Shown here: positions 1 through 13,213 of the stretch, piece after piece
Position numbering within the stretch: position 1 is the first letter of the stretch
How the letters are laid out: every line of letters starts with the position of its first letter
DNA from: Chondrilla cf. caribensis
Lineage: Eukaryota; Porifera; Demospongiae; Chondrillida; Chondrillidae
Assembly: GCA_964020155.1 (NCBI GenBank)
Contig: OZ026555.1
Location: forward strand, 2,305,282 to 2,369,281
Direction of reading: 5' to 3'
Length of the DNA stretch: 64,000 nucleotides
Program-made: the position numbers and the translations under genes
The notes under the pieces: generated by a model
Seen by the model: the letters and a program-made list of their open reading frames with translations, nothing else
The model's database searches: none
What the model was told of the DNA's origin: nothing

Positions 1-555
1 TCTGATGTGAGTTGTTGGGTGTAACAGGTGTAACATGCGTTGCAATGTACCTACATGTGTATATTCAACATAATATTGCCAGTGTATGACGCATGTGATG
101 TGTGCATGTCTTCCTGAACTGTGTAATGTACAGTTGAACCTTTAGTTATAACATGAAATTACATACTTTGCACAAAATGAGCCTGTATCATGACACTTAG
201 TCAAATCCCTACATTTTTTGTTCATCTGAACACACATTTTGTAATTACTGTTAGCATGAAAATTTGAAGTTGTCTATGGAGCTTTGTGTTGAAGAGGTTT
301 GACTGATGTCATTTTAATCGGCAGCATGTTTTCCATGAACACCCTTAGACTACTGTGACTACAATCAGAATTAGGAAGAAACCTGGGTGTGCTTAAACTC
401 TCCCACGCACACATTTTTCAAGCATGATGTTTGAACCCTAACAATTTGCAGCAAAAGCGATCCACATAGACTATGTATATCCATCCATTGCTGAGTGGGG
501 TAAATTGGTGTTGGTGATATACGTAGAATACTGGATGTACCTGGGTCTATTGTAG
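1..555. other. Intronic or 5' flank of M13 gene, no exon recognised
   Basis: AT-rich non-coding sequence upstream of the first recognised M13 exon. The N-terminal part of that gene (cytoplasmic tail, membrane anchor, early ectodomain) must lie left of the window. A short piece near 290-305 resembles one end of the MITE family at 13.0 and 13.8 kb (gaagaggtttgactg). I see nothing else. Confidence 0.5.
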
Positions 556-1858
556 TTTGACTGGCTGAAGTATTTCCAAACCTTCTTCAACTCTGTTGGT
601 CTTGGTGCCAACATCACCAGTGAGACTGTGGTCATTGTGAGCTCTCCAGAGTACTTCCAAGCCCTCTCAAAGCTGCTCAAGACAGCAAAACCAAAGTGAG
701 TCCATAGTTATTATAACCATGTTTCTGTAATACCCTGTACACTGAAACACAGGTTGGTGATAGTCAGGCGTATTCAGACCTGCAGTACCTACATACATGT
801 TTCTACATTCCATGACTAAAACTGTGTAAGCCACTATATGGTTTGTATTCTATGTACATCTGATAATTTTGTATGATGTAGGAATATTATTAGCATGTTA
901 TTGAACTGTTTACACTGTTTACTGTACAGTTGCCATAAACATCAATTAATGTAGAATCCATCCAATAGTAACGCTATGACCAAGTTTTGCCTGATGTCCT
1001 GTGGGAATCCTGGAAATGCTCCCTATCACCCATTACAGTCAGAGCAGCCTCTTGTTTCTGTAGACAAGAGTTTTGAGTGCTAAACAAGACATACTTCCTT
1101 CATCACTGGAATCAATGCATCGTCTAGGATGCTTCATAGTTAATTGAAGGTGTTATCCATGGAAATTTATAGTGAGATAGTGGTTGCCTGTTCACTGATT
1201 GATACATGTCCCTTTTCGCCAAGAATCCCTCAAATATCCACCAGACTCTGTGTTTCTTTCTTATTTGGATCTCACTCCGCAGACTAAACTGGTGTTTTAA
1301 TATCTATATACCATCATTGTTATTTTCATGTGATCTTGCTCAATAATACCAGCTCAATGTACAGCATATGCTGACTTCTGACTGCCTACCCTTTGTGTCC
1401 TGTTCACCATGTAGTGTTGTTGAGAACTACGTCAAGTGGCAGCTTGCTCTTCCTTACATCCCATTGTTGAGTACCCCGTTCCGCCGTCTGGCTGATGCAT
1501 TTTATGAGGACATTGGTGGGGAAGGGGGTTCCCCAGACTGTGTTTCTGTTACTCAGAACAGCCTGCCATTTGTTGTGTCTAGACTCTACACTGCAAAGGA
1601 TGTCATCCCAAACACAAGAGATAAGGTTCCCACCTGTCTACATACCCTTGTGTGCATTTGAGTATGTATGTACATACCTACATTGTACATATACATGCAG
1701 TAGTTGTGATGCATATTGGAATTCATGTGTTTGTACGTACACATGTGACCAGCTCAATGCTTATACAGTATAATATTGTTGTCCTCTCTCTAATTTTCAC
1801 GGGCCTCTATTTGCAAATTTCACATATTCAGACTTGGTTGGTCATACAAACATGTGTG

Positions 1859-1902
<44 letters not shown>

Positions 1903-4900
1903 ATATATGAATAGTGTATAAGTATGATATGAATTTGTACATATACACATGCATACATATTGATCCACATGTGTCTGTCTTGCCATACAGATGAACCAGA
2001 CCATCAATAATATCTTGACAGCTTTCAATGCCAGGATTCAGGCTAAGGATTGGCTAGATGATGTCACCAAACAGCGATGTGAACAGAAGGTTAGTGTAGA
2101 GAGTTGTGTTCTGTCATGCCCAAACTGCCAGAGGACCGGGAATTAGAAATAGAAGTGGGATTACAATCAGAAAGAGTGTCTCTCACAAACATGTTATCAG
2201 TTCTCCAGTACTGCAAGCACCTATATACAAAAGAGAGGGTATGATATTATATAAATGGATTTCTGGCAAAATGTCAATTTTACACACTTGAATGTGTCCT
2301 GTTTTCCCATGTACGTAGGTGAATGCCATCACTCGTCAGATTGCCTATCCCGACTTTATCAACAATGACACCTACCTGAACAATTTGTATTCAAGTGTAA
2401 GTGCTTGGAAATATGATTTACATATCATATGTACATATGTTCGGCAGTGATCTGTACCAGTGAATCTCTTCATGGTCCTCTTGATGGTCATCTTGATGGT
2501 CCTGTTGATGGTCCTCTTGATGGTTTCTCTCGATGGTCCTCATGATGGTCATCTTAATGGTCCTCTTGATAGTTCTCTTCATGATCCTCTTGTTGTCTCC
2601 TTTCCTATCACCTATGTAGTTGGATATTACTGGTAATACCAGTTTTTTTGACAACACTGTCAGTGTCAACCAGTTTACGCTGAGCAATAACCTCAGACAG
2701 TTCTTCAAGCCAACAGACAGAGATTCGTGAGTATATACATAGCACTAGTGTAGTTTATAGAGCTAGTGTAGTATATAGCACTAGTGTATGTAGTTTGTAG
2801 CATTAATGTGGTATATTGCACTGTGTATTATGTATATAGTACTACTGTGGTATGCAATGCTGCTGATGTTGTGATATTATGTGTTTAGATTAAATAAGTA
2901 CATGTACATAAGTTTATCTACACACATCTTGGATAGTACAAGTGTTCCTCACTTTCTGTTATCTACAATTTTTCTCCACTCTTCAGTTGGGACCTTCCCC
3001 CAACAGTTGTGAATGCTTACTATGACCCTTCATTCAATCAGTTTGGTGAGATACCTGTTGTGCATGCAAGCTTGCTTACGGACCTCATGGCCAATACATG
3101 TACCAGAGGCACTATACATGCACACAAGACATATGTACACACAGCATGTACATACGTATCTTGAAGTGTGTTTTGGTTGACATTGGTATTGTCTCATTTC
3201 ACAGTTTTCTTGGAGGGCATTTTGCACCCCCCACTGTTCTATCCTGACTGGCCCGAGTAAGTGTGTAATAGGAAGAGAGAACATTCATCATATGGAATAT
3301 GTTCAGCACATTACAATCTACCTACACTTTGTATTCACATACCATGAGGTGAAACACACAGTCTTGTTATTCACGTGTTATCACTTGTGATCATTCTCTG
3401 TACCATATGGAGTCACTAGTAAGTGGTAAGGACATAGTTAACAGAGGACACTAATGTTGGCAATCACTCACTGGGCCGAATACACCCATCTCAACCTATC
3501 CACTAACTCTTCCTCCTCATTACCAAGAAGCTAATGCAACCACCTCACATACCAAATGGTGCACGTTGTAGTGGTGTATGGAAGTATTTGTTGTGTGCAC
3601 GATTTGTACCTGTACTACAGTGTTACATCAACATTAAACATGGAATGGACCATTCTTAGACTCATCCTCTTGCAACCAACACTTACCTTTTTGGCATGTC
3701 ATTTCTAACTTGCTTGGCTATAAGATTATATTGTGTGTATTTCAATAGCTACTTTTTGTATGGATCCATTGGGATTGTAATCGGACACGAGCTAACTCAC
3801 GGATTTGACAATAATGGTAAGTTGTGTTAGGTTGAATGTGGTTGAAGTTCGTTGATACCTATGTATACTGTGGTTGTATTGTGGATGTGAGAGCTATCCT
3901 ATGAATGTGTTATACGTAGGTGTGGTTACATTGAGCTCTTATTCTGAGTGTGGTCTCCATGAGTAACCATCACATCATTGTAGGAGTTTCCATCATGGGT
4001 GAGGTCACTGTGGGAGTGTCCATTGTCGGGTGGTCAATGACATTATGAGAATGACATGTAGTCGTAATAATGTTGTGGTAGACTGACCTGGCTTCCTGTC
4101 CTATGTTCAGGTCAAAAGTTTGATCTCCATGGGAACTACAGACAGTGGTGGACCAAATCCTCGCAGAAGAACTTCAACAACAGAACCAAGTGTTACGTTG
4201 ACCAGTATGGGAACTACACATTCATGGGTTTCAAGGTTTGTACTTGTACTTTTAAAATAATCTTGTGTTTTGAGGTTTTATACTGAATGTTTGATTATTC
4301 CACACGTATAATACGTCATGATAATAATCATGATACAACATATACTAATAAATGTATGCTATAGATTACATAAATGAAATTAACTACATACTTATGATGA
4401 CAAAAAGAAAAATCAAATCTTGCACTCATTGGATGCAATAACTTGAATCTTTTTACCATGTTAATGGGTTTCTATGTATGTACATATATCATACATGATC
4501 AATTACAGTGGTTTCCAATATTATGTACATACGTAACAATGATTAAACATGTTTATTGATATCATTCATCATTTAAACATGCACATTCTGGTGTAGTCCA
4601 CACCTATTTACATTCGGATGTGTTATCAATGTTATTAATGGAAACGTTTCTTGTGGTGCAGGAGTAACTAGTACATCTTGTTTTCCTCCAACGTAGATTG
4701 ATGGAGATCTCACTCTTGGTGAGAACATAGCTGATAATGGGGGCATTCACACAGGTTTCCAGGTATGTATGTACATACTTGTGTACATGAGTGTTTCTTT
4801 GTACACAGAATAGTACATTATCCCTACTGGAGTACTCTGTGTACCACTCTATGTATACCTTACATTCCATAATATTGTAGGTGCATAACCACATGTACAT

Positions 4901-6363
4901 GTGTTCTTCATCGAAAGAAGTGATGTACGTACATATGTATTTGTTTTTGCCCTGTCACTAAGGCATACAAAACAGTGGCCAAAGGTAGCAACCCTGATTT
5001 GCCAGTGTTTGGAGGGAAGTACACTCATGACCAGATGTTCTTCATTGCCTTCGGACAGGCAAGTTGATGCATTGATGTACCTTATGTGTATGGTAGAGTA
5101 CCTTGGATATTGAGTGTCACTAGTTCCCACTAACAACAAGTATATGCTCAACGGACAATGGTTATCGAATTTTTATTGATACACTTTCTCTCCTCATATA
5201 ATCCTATTCTCTACAACATACAAGTGGACTCTTCTCTAAAACTGCCCCGTATACCAGCATCACTGAGAGGGAAAAAACTAAGCATATACACATAGACTAT
5301 TTACTGTATTATGCTACAATGTTACGTAGCAATACCCACCTAAACCAAGAGGTTTACTTAGCAAGAGATGAATGACAATGTGACAGGATTTCTATTGGCA
5401 ATACTCTCACATCGAGATTGTACATTTCATTGTGTTGTGTATGAACCTCTTCTCTTACACCATCCACAGTTGTGGTGTTCGCTATTCAGCCATGAGTACC
5501 TTCAGGAAAGCACCAAACTGAATCCCCACAGCCCTGGACCAATAAGGTTGTTACATGACATTGTAATACATTGAGCACTAGCTGAGCAGTGTTAACATGC
5601 ATGTTCGGTTATTGGAGAGAAGTTGGCTGGTTGTATTCTTAGTTTGAAAACTTTCCTAACACTCACCTGTGATGCAATATACGTAGGATCAACTGGTGTT
5701 CACAGGGTGTGCATAACAAGGAAAGTGCTTGATCTTATTAGACATCAACACATGTTTTATGCTGTTTTGTGCCTCATAGGGCAGTTTTGCCCCAGTGCTG
5801 GCGGGCATGTGGCAATCTAATAATTGAATTGAATATAATCGTTTCAAGTACTCTCTAAGGTCAATGACCTGTACAGTGACAATAGTATAATCACACTATG
5901 AGTACATGTTAATTTTGCAATGGTACTGTCTTACATGTACATATGTGTGTTAATGTGTGCAGTGAGACCTGGTTTATCAGACATTAATTGCTTCTTGAAG
6001 CTGAGTCAGATAACTCAGGTGCAAAGTTGTAACTCAGTAAAGGGATGTCATGAAGGAATGTAGTATGAGTGAGGTGTTCAGATACATGAAAAAGCAGGAG
6101 TTACTGGACCATTTCAATTGTGCTGCTAGTCTAATATCTGTACATACCCAGCTAGGCTACCACTTGGTTTTACACCTGGTCAACCCTTACCACCATCCAT
6201 GCTGTAAAAGCTAGCTTTATTATACTCTTGTTACTCACTGCAATGATGATCCGTTGTGTGCAGGGTGTTGGGGTCCCTGTCGAACTCAGCAGATTTTGCA
6301 ACAGCTTTTTCATGTCCGTCTGGCTCCAAGTACAATCCTACCAACAAGTGCGAACTCTGGTAA
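556..6363 (+). CDS. M13 family zinc metallopeptidase (neprilysin/ECE-like), 5' part outside window
   Basis: Zinc endopeptidase of family M13, normally a type II membrane or secreted ectoenzyme that cleaves peptides. Exons read by splice sites: 556-695, 1415-1625, 1991-2089, 2319-2396, 2620-2726, 2987-3045, 3205-3256, 3749-3816, 4111-4235, 4697-4762, 4963-5058, 5470-5546, 6264-6363 (stop TAA at 6361), possibly with others I missed. Family landmarks appear in order: DWLKYF near the start, NAYYDP (exon at 2987), the zinc site [14 protein letters not shown] (exon at 3749), GENIADNGG giving the third zinc ligand (exon at 4697), LWCS and HSPGPIR (exon at 5470), and the C-terminal CELW. All catalytic residues of the family are present, so the gene looks functional. 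The intron after 5058 starts with GC rather than GT. Introns hold a GT microsatellite and a 12-bp minisatellite. Family assignment is firm; the subfamily (neprilysin, ECE, PHEX) is not. Confidence 0.93.
1855..1900. repeat. (GT)n microsatellite
   Basis: Uninterrupted GT dinucleotide run of about 45 bases in an M13 intron. Confidence 0.95.
2466..2590. repeat. 12-bp minisatellite
   Basis: About ten imperfect copies of a 12-base unit close to gatggtcctctt, inside an M13 intron just before the exon at 2620. The unit is open on the minus strand, but nothing suggests translation. Confidence 0.8.
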
Positions 6364-7010
6364 TGATCATGTGTGAAGGATACCATGTAATCCATTATGA
6401 CTGGTCCCTTATGGACCATATCTGCTGTTAGGGAACTTTATCACATTATGGCACACCATTATCAATCATATTGTATGGCTATATAATCACTTGTTCTTCA
6501 CCATTGCCATTCATTAATTGCTTTCAATATGATAAATCTAACCAAAGTTCTGTATAAGGCTAATAAAATTGAATAATAATACAATATACAATCATACAGA
6601 TTTGCATGAGTATTCAATACAAGTGTATATCTACAGAGTACATACAGCTGATCAAAATTAATCAGTTTGTTAGTACAATTATTATGTACATGTGCATGTC
6701 ATCAATCTTTATAAAATTTAATTGCAATCGTGTAATTTCAAATTGCTGTACATGTGTGCATGTATGTATTTCCTGTTGACTAGTATAGTTAGCTAGTTGC
6801 TTTTCACGGACAGATCTATATCTATTGGCATCTAGATTTCCACTGTATGATTACAGAGCGTATGACAGACCATAAATACTCCAAAACCGGTGTTTAGCTA
6901 TAGACCGCCACACTATCAAACTCAATGCACCGCGACCCGCTAACTTACTACCGAGTATAGTACAGCGCGCCGACTGCATGAGCTGCGCTCGTGGCGTCAC
7001 CAAATTTAAA
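6364..7010. other. Intergenic region between M13 and AS3MT-like genes
   Basis: About 650 bases. It holds the 3' UTR of the M13 gene on the left and, from about 6,890, a more GC-rich stretch (ccgcgacccgc, cagcgcgccgac) that is likely the core promoter of the AS3MT-like gene. No ORF or RNA gene seen. Confidence 0.5.
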
Positions 7011-7441
7011 ATGGCGGAAGTATTCGGGACTGTTGAAAAGTATTACAGTGAAGTAATTAAGAAAACCACCGACTTCAAGACCAGTACAGAATACACATGT
7101 GACATGAATGCATGTGTGTCCTCAAGTGTGAAGGCGATTATGGCCGAGTGCCATCAAGAAGTGCTAGACAAGTAAGAAGTCGGTAAGACAAGTTCTGGGG
7201 ATATATTATAAGGGGCATTATAAGAAATTTTTGATTCATTTTGAGTATATGTGTGCCGTACTTTAATTATGCATAATCTATCGTTAATTTTGAGCATGAC
7301 TGTATATGCTACTTGCAAAATTAGTTTAGTTAAAATCTCGTACGTTCACAACTGTCTGCTCTGTATGTAGTCGTGTGATATCAGTAATCAATGGAAAATG
7401 TGTGTTTGTGTATTAGCAGACATAATTTACATGCACATATG

Positions 7442-7512
<71 letters not shown>

Positions 7513-10500
7513 ACCTATATACGTACATTGGAAGCATTCACCACTGCATGCTATTGGGTACTCTATGTACAGGTACTATGGCTGTGGCCCTGTGTTCCCT
7601 GAGGCTGTTGAAGGCTGTCATGTGTTGGACCTCGGAAGTGGTGCTGGTAGAGACTGCTTCGTACTCAGCAAGCTGGTCGGAGAGAAGGGCTATGTCACTG
7701 GTGTTGACATGACACAAGAACAGGTTTGACTACGGTGTATGTATATTATAAAGTCAGCTATGTACAATTAACAGCACTTTATATGAAGATACATACCTGA
7801 TACATGGGTGCAGTGATACAGTGGAACCTGTTTGAACAGCTACCTTCCTTGGATGGTTACTCGATTGAGTCATGACCGCTATGTTTTACATAATTATAAT
7901 ATTATAGTAACCTGTATATTAGAACCACCTATCTAATCCAATCAAAGAAATGAGGTCCCGTAGGTTAACATATTACACAGGTTCACATTACACCCGGCCT
8001 GTGTACAGTATTTGATTTGATTATACATATATGAGAGCTAGGCTAGCATGGTATTATAACTAAAGAACCAATAATTTTGTAATAAGGAGTTCCAACTGCA
8101 CATATACAGTATGCATATACCGTATAACCGGAAATATTGGTGGTCATTTTATTTTGATGTTTTGGCGGTTTGATCGACTACCGCCAACATAATATTCGCC
8201 AAAATAATAACACCCGTGCAAAACGTCGGGATTACATCACAATAAAGTGACGTAATCCCGACGTGTGTCCATGTGGGTCCAGTAATCATGGCGATGTGTT
8301 GGTACTTCAAGAGAAAGGAACGGAATTCTGACAAGCTACCTTATTATAACCTGGGCTTGCCATCCACCAAAATAAAAACCGCCAATACTCTAAAATTCGA
8401 CAAACCGCCAAATATTCTTTCCGCCAATATTTCTGGTTATACGGTACTAAGAATAGCAGTAATTGGGGGTAGTTGCGCATAGCAATACCAAACATCTACA
8501 TAATTCATTCTACAAATGTCAGCAGCCAGCCATTTAAATATTAGGAGCAAATATGAGAGTCAGGCTACATTAGACCAACTTGAGAATTGATTGACTGCTA
8601 TGCCCACGGATACAATATCCACGCTGTTCTTGGTGATACTGCTATGACCTGATCAGATGTATCATGTGTTATCTCCGTTATGCACACCTTTGTAGCTGGA
8701 TGTTGCCAATAGTCACATTGAATACCACCGGCAAAAGTTTGCCATTTCCAAACCAAACGTGGAATTTCGTAAAGGCTACATTGAAAATCTATCAACAGCC
8801 AATATCAAGGACAATTCTCAGGACATTGTAGTGTGAGTAATCGGTGTGCTGTTGTATACCTCTTGTGTATCCAATACTTCATTTTGTATGGTTATGGATA
8901 CAGGTCAAACTGTGTGATTTGCTTATCAGCAGATAAAACATCCGTGTTCAGAGAATCATGTAGAGTGTTAAAGGTGTGTGTGTTTGTATGCTCAGAACAT
9001 GGAATAAAATGCATCAAAGATGTGTACATGTACACATCTCTTACTTGATTGTACTATTAGTCTGTGTACATGGTGCACATTCAGCTTACTACGTATATAC
9101 AGTCCAACATACTTGAGTATATTGAAGGGCACACCAAATCTGTAATTCCTATCAGAGGTACTTACTATTGGATATATTATATCTGAGTTAGGGGTTGAGT
9201 GAAGTGTACGTACTAACCAGGGGTGTGTACGCGCTAACCTAGAGTGTGTATACACCAGGATTGTGTACTAACCAGAGGGTACTTTTTGAACATGTGGACT
9301 GAAATATGATTTCTATGTCAACAGAAACTATAATCCTTCGTCAGTTTCATATGATCTCCACATGTGTAGTATGCCTTGCTCATGTACTCTCCTTGACATA
9401 TTGTATACATGAACCAGACACTTGGTGAAGTATATGTGCTAGCCTGGGGTGTGTACTGTATTTACTGCACTACTCAAGGTGCAGAGTACATACATACTGT
9501 AGTTTCACTTCCTTCTCAACAATTCATGTTGTCTGGTGTCCAGCTACGTACTCACTTAGTGAAAGCACAGTTTCACTGTATACACACATAACTAGCATGT
9601 TAGCAAGTTAACTGAGGGAAGATCAGAACTTGATCACTAACAGCCAGTCAGTGAGCTATGACTGGTGGCCAGTATTTAAGAGTCTCTCTATCCTAATAGT
9701 TTTAAATCTGGCTGTGCCTTTACCAACTGCTATACCTCTTCACTGAACACACAGCCCGGAGGAGAGATGTACTTCAGCGATATTTACAATGACAAACATG
9801 TTTCAGAAGAGGTTAAGAAGAATAAAGTGTTGTGGGGGGAGGGCATCTCGGGTGCCCTGCAGTGGGAGGAGTTTCTGAAACTAGCTCACAATGTTGGGTT
9901 CTCTCCCCCGATGTTGGTGACAGTCTCCCCTTTGGTGGTCAAGGACCCAGAATTGAGAAAGATTGTAGGTGTGTGTGTATGTGTATACAAACTTCACAAT
10001 TGTGTGACATATGTAGTACTTGTGTGGAAGTGTACAGTATGCATATGATGTGCATTTGAACAAGAGTATACACGTACCGTCCGGCTTGCTCAGTAAGTGC
10101 CTTGAAGGGTACATGCAATCTGTACTTCCATCGGAGGTACTTACTATCAGTACTGGTTGACATAGTTTACGTGAGCAAGGGACTGAGTGAAGAGTATCTA
10201 TTAACACACGTGCATACTAATCAGGGTACTTTCTAAGCTAATCGCATCGTATAACATGTGTGTGTACTTTGAACATTGTTTCTTTGTTACATACTGCGAT
10301 AGTACATTGTATGCAATGTGTATATATGTGTTTGGTACAGTGAAACTTTGAATACCTGGAAAAAGTTAAAGTATGAGATCAAATTTATGATGTATCATAT
10401 TATATGACTTTTCTGACAACATATGTATGTGAATACAGTGCAAGCAGTATGTACAGTACATGAAACATGTTCTTTGGGAGTTCTTAAATCTCTCTCCCCT

Positions 10501-10728
10501 GCTAGGTGATCTTCGTAGCTGTTCTTCCACTTATCATTTGTTCAAGAGAACTGGAAGGAACGATCCTGACCTGCAAGACCAGCTAATGGAGGTCACATAC
10601 AAAGGTGAGTAACAAAGTAATGTGTGCACATAAGTCCATATGCTATACTGAGTACTTTTTAACTTTTAATAGGAACCATTCCAGACTTCCCAGACACATT
10701 CAAGTTGACTTGGGATATCACGATGAAA
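7011..10728 (+). CDS. AS3MT: Arsenite methyltransferase (AS3MT-like), apparently lacking its 3' exon
   Basis: S-adenosylmethionine-dependent methyltransferase that methylates trivalent arsenic in the cytosol. Exons: 7011-7171, 7573-7723, 8696-8832, 8904-8973, 9755-9968, 10506-10604, 10673-10728, joined in consistent phase. Motifs: N-terminal YYSEVIK, then YYGCG, the SAM-binding [15 protein letters not shown] and VTGVDMT, VVSNCVICL carrying the conserved Cys (human Cys156 position), [10 protein letters not shown], and [10 protein letters not shown]. In the last motif, codon GGC gives Gly where animal enzymes have Cys (human Cys206), an As(III) ligand. The final recognisable exon ends at TWDITMK; the usual C-terminal stretch after it is not found, and duplicated exon debris follows. 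The start at 7011 is preferred over 6978 because it sits in AAAATGGCGGAA, a YY1/TISU-like initiator context, and matches the family N-terminus. A TA-flanked MITE lies in intron 2. Confidence 0.9.
7442..7506. repeat. (CA)n microsatellite
   Basis: Nearly perfect CA dinucleotide run in intron 1 of the AS3MT-like gene. Confidence 0.95.
8120..8444. mobile_element. MITE with 24-bp TIRs and TA target duplication
   Basis: 325-base non-autonomous element. Left end CCGTATAACCGGAAATATTG, right end its inverted copy with two mismatches over 24 bases. Both sides are flanked by TA (8118-8119 and 8445-8446), as in Tc1/mariner-type insertions. Sub-terminal repeats of TTTGGCGG/CCGCCAA occur in both arms, and a central inverted repeat is built on cgtcgggattac. 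It lies in intron 2 of the AS3MT-like gene. Confidence 0.85.
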
Positions 10729-10869
10729 GTGAGTGTGCTTCAAGTATTTGTTGTATCGATTGTGTCACATAATGATTGTAAGGAATGGTTGTTCAGGAAA
10801 TAACAGATGCAACTTACGTATCTGTATGTAATTATCCAATTGCGTGATTGCCAAAACAACATAGAATGC

Positions 10870-11138
10870 TTGTGTTCAATTCCTCCATCAGCAGAATCCA
10901 TTCAAGATTGTGGTTACCTGTTCACTAATTGGTACATATCCCTTTGCATTTTTCACCACAAACCCCTCAAATGTCCACCAGACTCTTTGCTTCCTTCTAA
11001 ATTGGGTCTCACTCTACAAGGCTATACTGGTGTTTGAATATCTATGTATGTATTAGTGTAATTTTCACATGAACATAGCTCATTGATACCTGCTAAATAC
11101 AGATCCTGCCTACCCTTTGTGTCTTGTTCACCATGTAG
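10870..11138 (+). repeat. Duplicated intron segment of the M13 gene
   Basis: Diverged copy of the sequence before the M13 exon at 1415 (about 1,140-1,414): shared stretches around gtggttacctgttcact, atatcccttt and tgtcctgttcaccatgtag. It shows that genomic DNA, not a processed transcript, was duplicated. Confidence 0.75.
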
Positions 11139-11349
11139 TGTTGTTGAGAACTACGTCAAGTGGCAGCTTGCTCTTCCTTACATCCCATTGTTGAGTACTC
11201 CCTTCCGTCATCTGGCTGATACATTTTATGAGGACATTGGTGGGGAAGGGGGTTCCCCAGACTGTATTTCTGTTACTCACAACAGCCTGCCGTTTGTTGT
11301 GTCTAGATTCTACACTGCAAAGGATGTCATCCCAAACACAAGAGATGAG
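11139..11349 (+). pseudogene. Duplicated M13 exon (copy 1)
   Basis: Nearly identical copy of the M13 exon at 1415-1625, still open and with acceptor (catgtag) and donor (gag|gtttgt) intact. It encodes [18 protein letters not shown] through to NTRDE. It lies 4-5 kb downstream of the end of the M13 gene, with an unrelated gene in between, so it is an orphan fragment. It could be used as a cryptic exon by the upstream AS3MT-like transcript; that is speculation. Confidence 0.85.
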
Positions 11350-12159
11350 GTTTGTGCAGGAATTGTGGGCAGTGTAAATTTGAGCATATGTACATCTAGT
11401 TGAATACAATGTGATTGTAATAGTCTGAATGTACATATGTATGCATGTGACAGTAAACTTGTATAATATTTGGTTGATTTTGTGGTAATATGTGTATACC
11501 TGGTTGTATACATGTGTGAATGCATATTGCACAGTCAGACCTCTTCTCATACAATGACAGTCTCTTTAATACTTATCCGTACACTGTATTGTACACATCC
11601 CTACACTGTATTGTACACATCTGTACAATGAAATAACTACATACTGTATGTATGTATGTGCATTTATATGTGTACATATCTACGAATGAAAACACAATAC
11701 ACTGACAATGTCACAGTACATGGATGTATACTACAATGTTGCAGGAGTGTACCATATGCATGTGTACAGTACGTGTGTGTTCATTTCTGAATGTGTGTAC
11801 ATATTTACATACTTTTGTACTTGTGTACAGTCGTGTACATATTATGTTTGTACATGTGCATGGGCAGTACTGTATTGTACATACGATATATATAATATGT
11901 ATGTATGGTATACGTAGATACTCACTGTACATGCATACATATGTGGAGATTAAAATGTGTGTATTGGGGTAAAGGTCCTTTACTAGACACTGTACATGCA
12001 TATTTTCTGTATGCCTACATTTTATTCATGTATTACATGTGAATATGAACATATGCACAACTCTATATGTATATGAATATATGTCCATACATGCAGTATG
12101 TATGGAGTTGTCCTCTCAACTCACTCATGGCTCTTTTATGAAACTTTAGTCTTGTGCAG
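11350..12159. other. Low-complexity TACATGTA-rich spacer
   Basis: Between duplicated exons. Rich in tacat/atgta words and short repeats of the type tacactgtattgtacaca (11,575-11,640). A partial end of the CAGTCAAACC MITE family occurs at about 11,533. No coding signal on either strand. Confidence 0.5.
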
Positions 12160-12247
12160 TCGAGTGTTCCAGTGATCCTAGTACATAGACCAGTGGTCCA
12201 CAGACTTCATCACAGAAGTGTCGGAGATGATAGAGGATCCTCCATCT
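12160..12247 (+). pseudogene. SPIN90-like exon fragment (copy 1, frameshifted)
   Basis: Truncated copy of the exon at 14,500, preceded by acceptor cttgtgcag. Compared with that exon it lacks two bases in the stretch gtacatagaccag, which breaks the frame, and homology stops after gatcctccatct. A degenerate exon fragment. Confidence 0.75.
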
Positions 12248-12657
12248 ATGCTATGTATGTACTTTTCATTAATGTGTCACCAGCTGTGTCATGCATAATG
12301 TGCGAATGTACACCTTTTGTCATTTGTGTGTGTGTGTTTGCGGTACTTATGTTTTTCAATGGTACTTACATGCTCCTAGCAACAGAGGGGGAGGGTTTCT
12401 GCATATTGTGATATCACTAACAGCAGACATTCCTCCTGGGTTGATAGCTCGGGCACATTGTTCTTGTATTTGTGTTCCGCCAATTCTGGAATCTACACAA
12501 AACTTGTAGAAGCTGTACTCCCCACTCTCAGCATCCCCTCCATCACACCTATGCTTGTTACAGGGTTTCGTGGTATTCATGCTCTTCCAGATAAACACAT
12601 TCCATCTTGTGTGAATATATGCACTTCTTATCGATTTGTAACCAGGACTTCATCACA

Positions 12658-12798
12658 CATCTGGCTGATTCATTTTATGAGGACATTGGTGGGGAAGGGG
12701 GTTCCCCAGACTGTGTTTCTGTTACTCAGAACGGCCTGCCATTTGTTGTGTCTAGACTCTACACTGCAAAGGATGTCATCCCAAACACAAGAAATGAG
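12658..12798 (+). pseudogene. Duplicated M13 exon, 5' truncated (copy 2)
   Basis: Carries the second half of the M13 exon at 1415-1625, from [16 protein letters not shown] to NTRNE, with the donor gag|gtttgt. The first half is replaced by unrelated sequence. The junction contains acttcatcaca, which also occurs in the SPIN90-like exon, so the two fragments may have been joined by recombination at a shared word. Confidence 0.8.
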
Positions 12799-13010
12799 GT
12801 TTGTGCAGGAATTGTGGGCAAATTTGAGCATACATCAAGTTGAATATATAAGTGCGAACGTATATACCTGTGTAGTGTTTGTATTATGTGAGAGTAAACT
12901 TGTATAATATTTGGTTGATTGTGTAGTAATGTGTGTATAATTGGGTGTATACATGTGCATATGCTTGCAAATGCAGACAGTACAGTCAGACAGGATAAAT
13001 GTAGATAGTA

Positions 13011-13178
13011 CAGTCAAACCTCTTGGCAATAGCATTTTACAAGGACAGTCTCTTTATAACAATGTCTTGTAGACACAGATGTACGGTACGTATCAACGCA
13101 GAGAGTATTTGCATTGAACTGACTATAACCTCAGGTAAAATGAGGAACCGAGGGTGATGTTGTGAAGAGGTTTGACTG
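13011..13178. mobile_element. MITE, CAGTCAAACC family (copy 1)
   Basis: 168-base element with inverted ends CAGTCAAACCTCTT and aagaggtttgactg, flanked by TA on both sides (13009-13010, 13179-13180). Tc1/mariner-like non-autonomous element. Same family as 13,806-13,980. Confidence 0.8.
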
Positions 13179-13213
13179 TATGATGTATGTATCAATATGC
13201 ATATCCACATGTA

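Noticed and set aside
1652..2028. ORFs over the GT microsatellite
   Set aside because: Simple-repeat translation (CVCVCV / THTHTH) within an intron.
12458..12600. Possible exon reading LVEAVLPTLSIPS
   Set aside because: No convincing splice sites and no family match; may be a fragment of the SPIN90-like duplication but cannot be supported.
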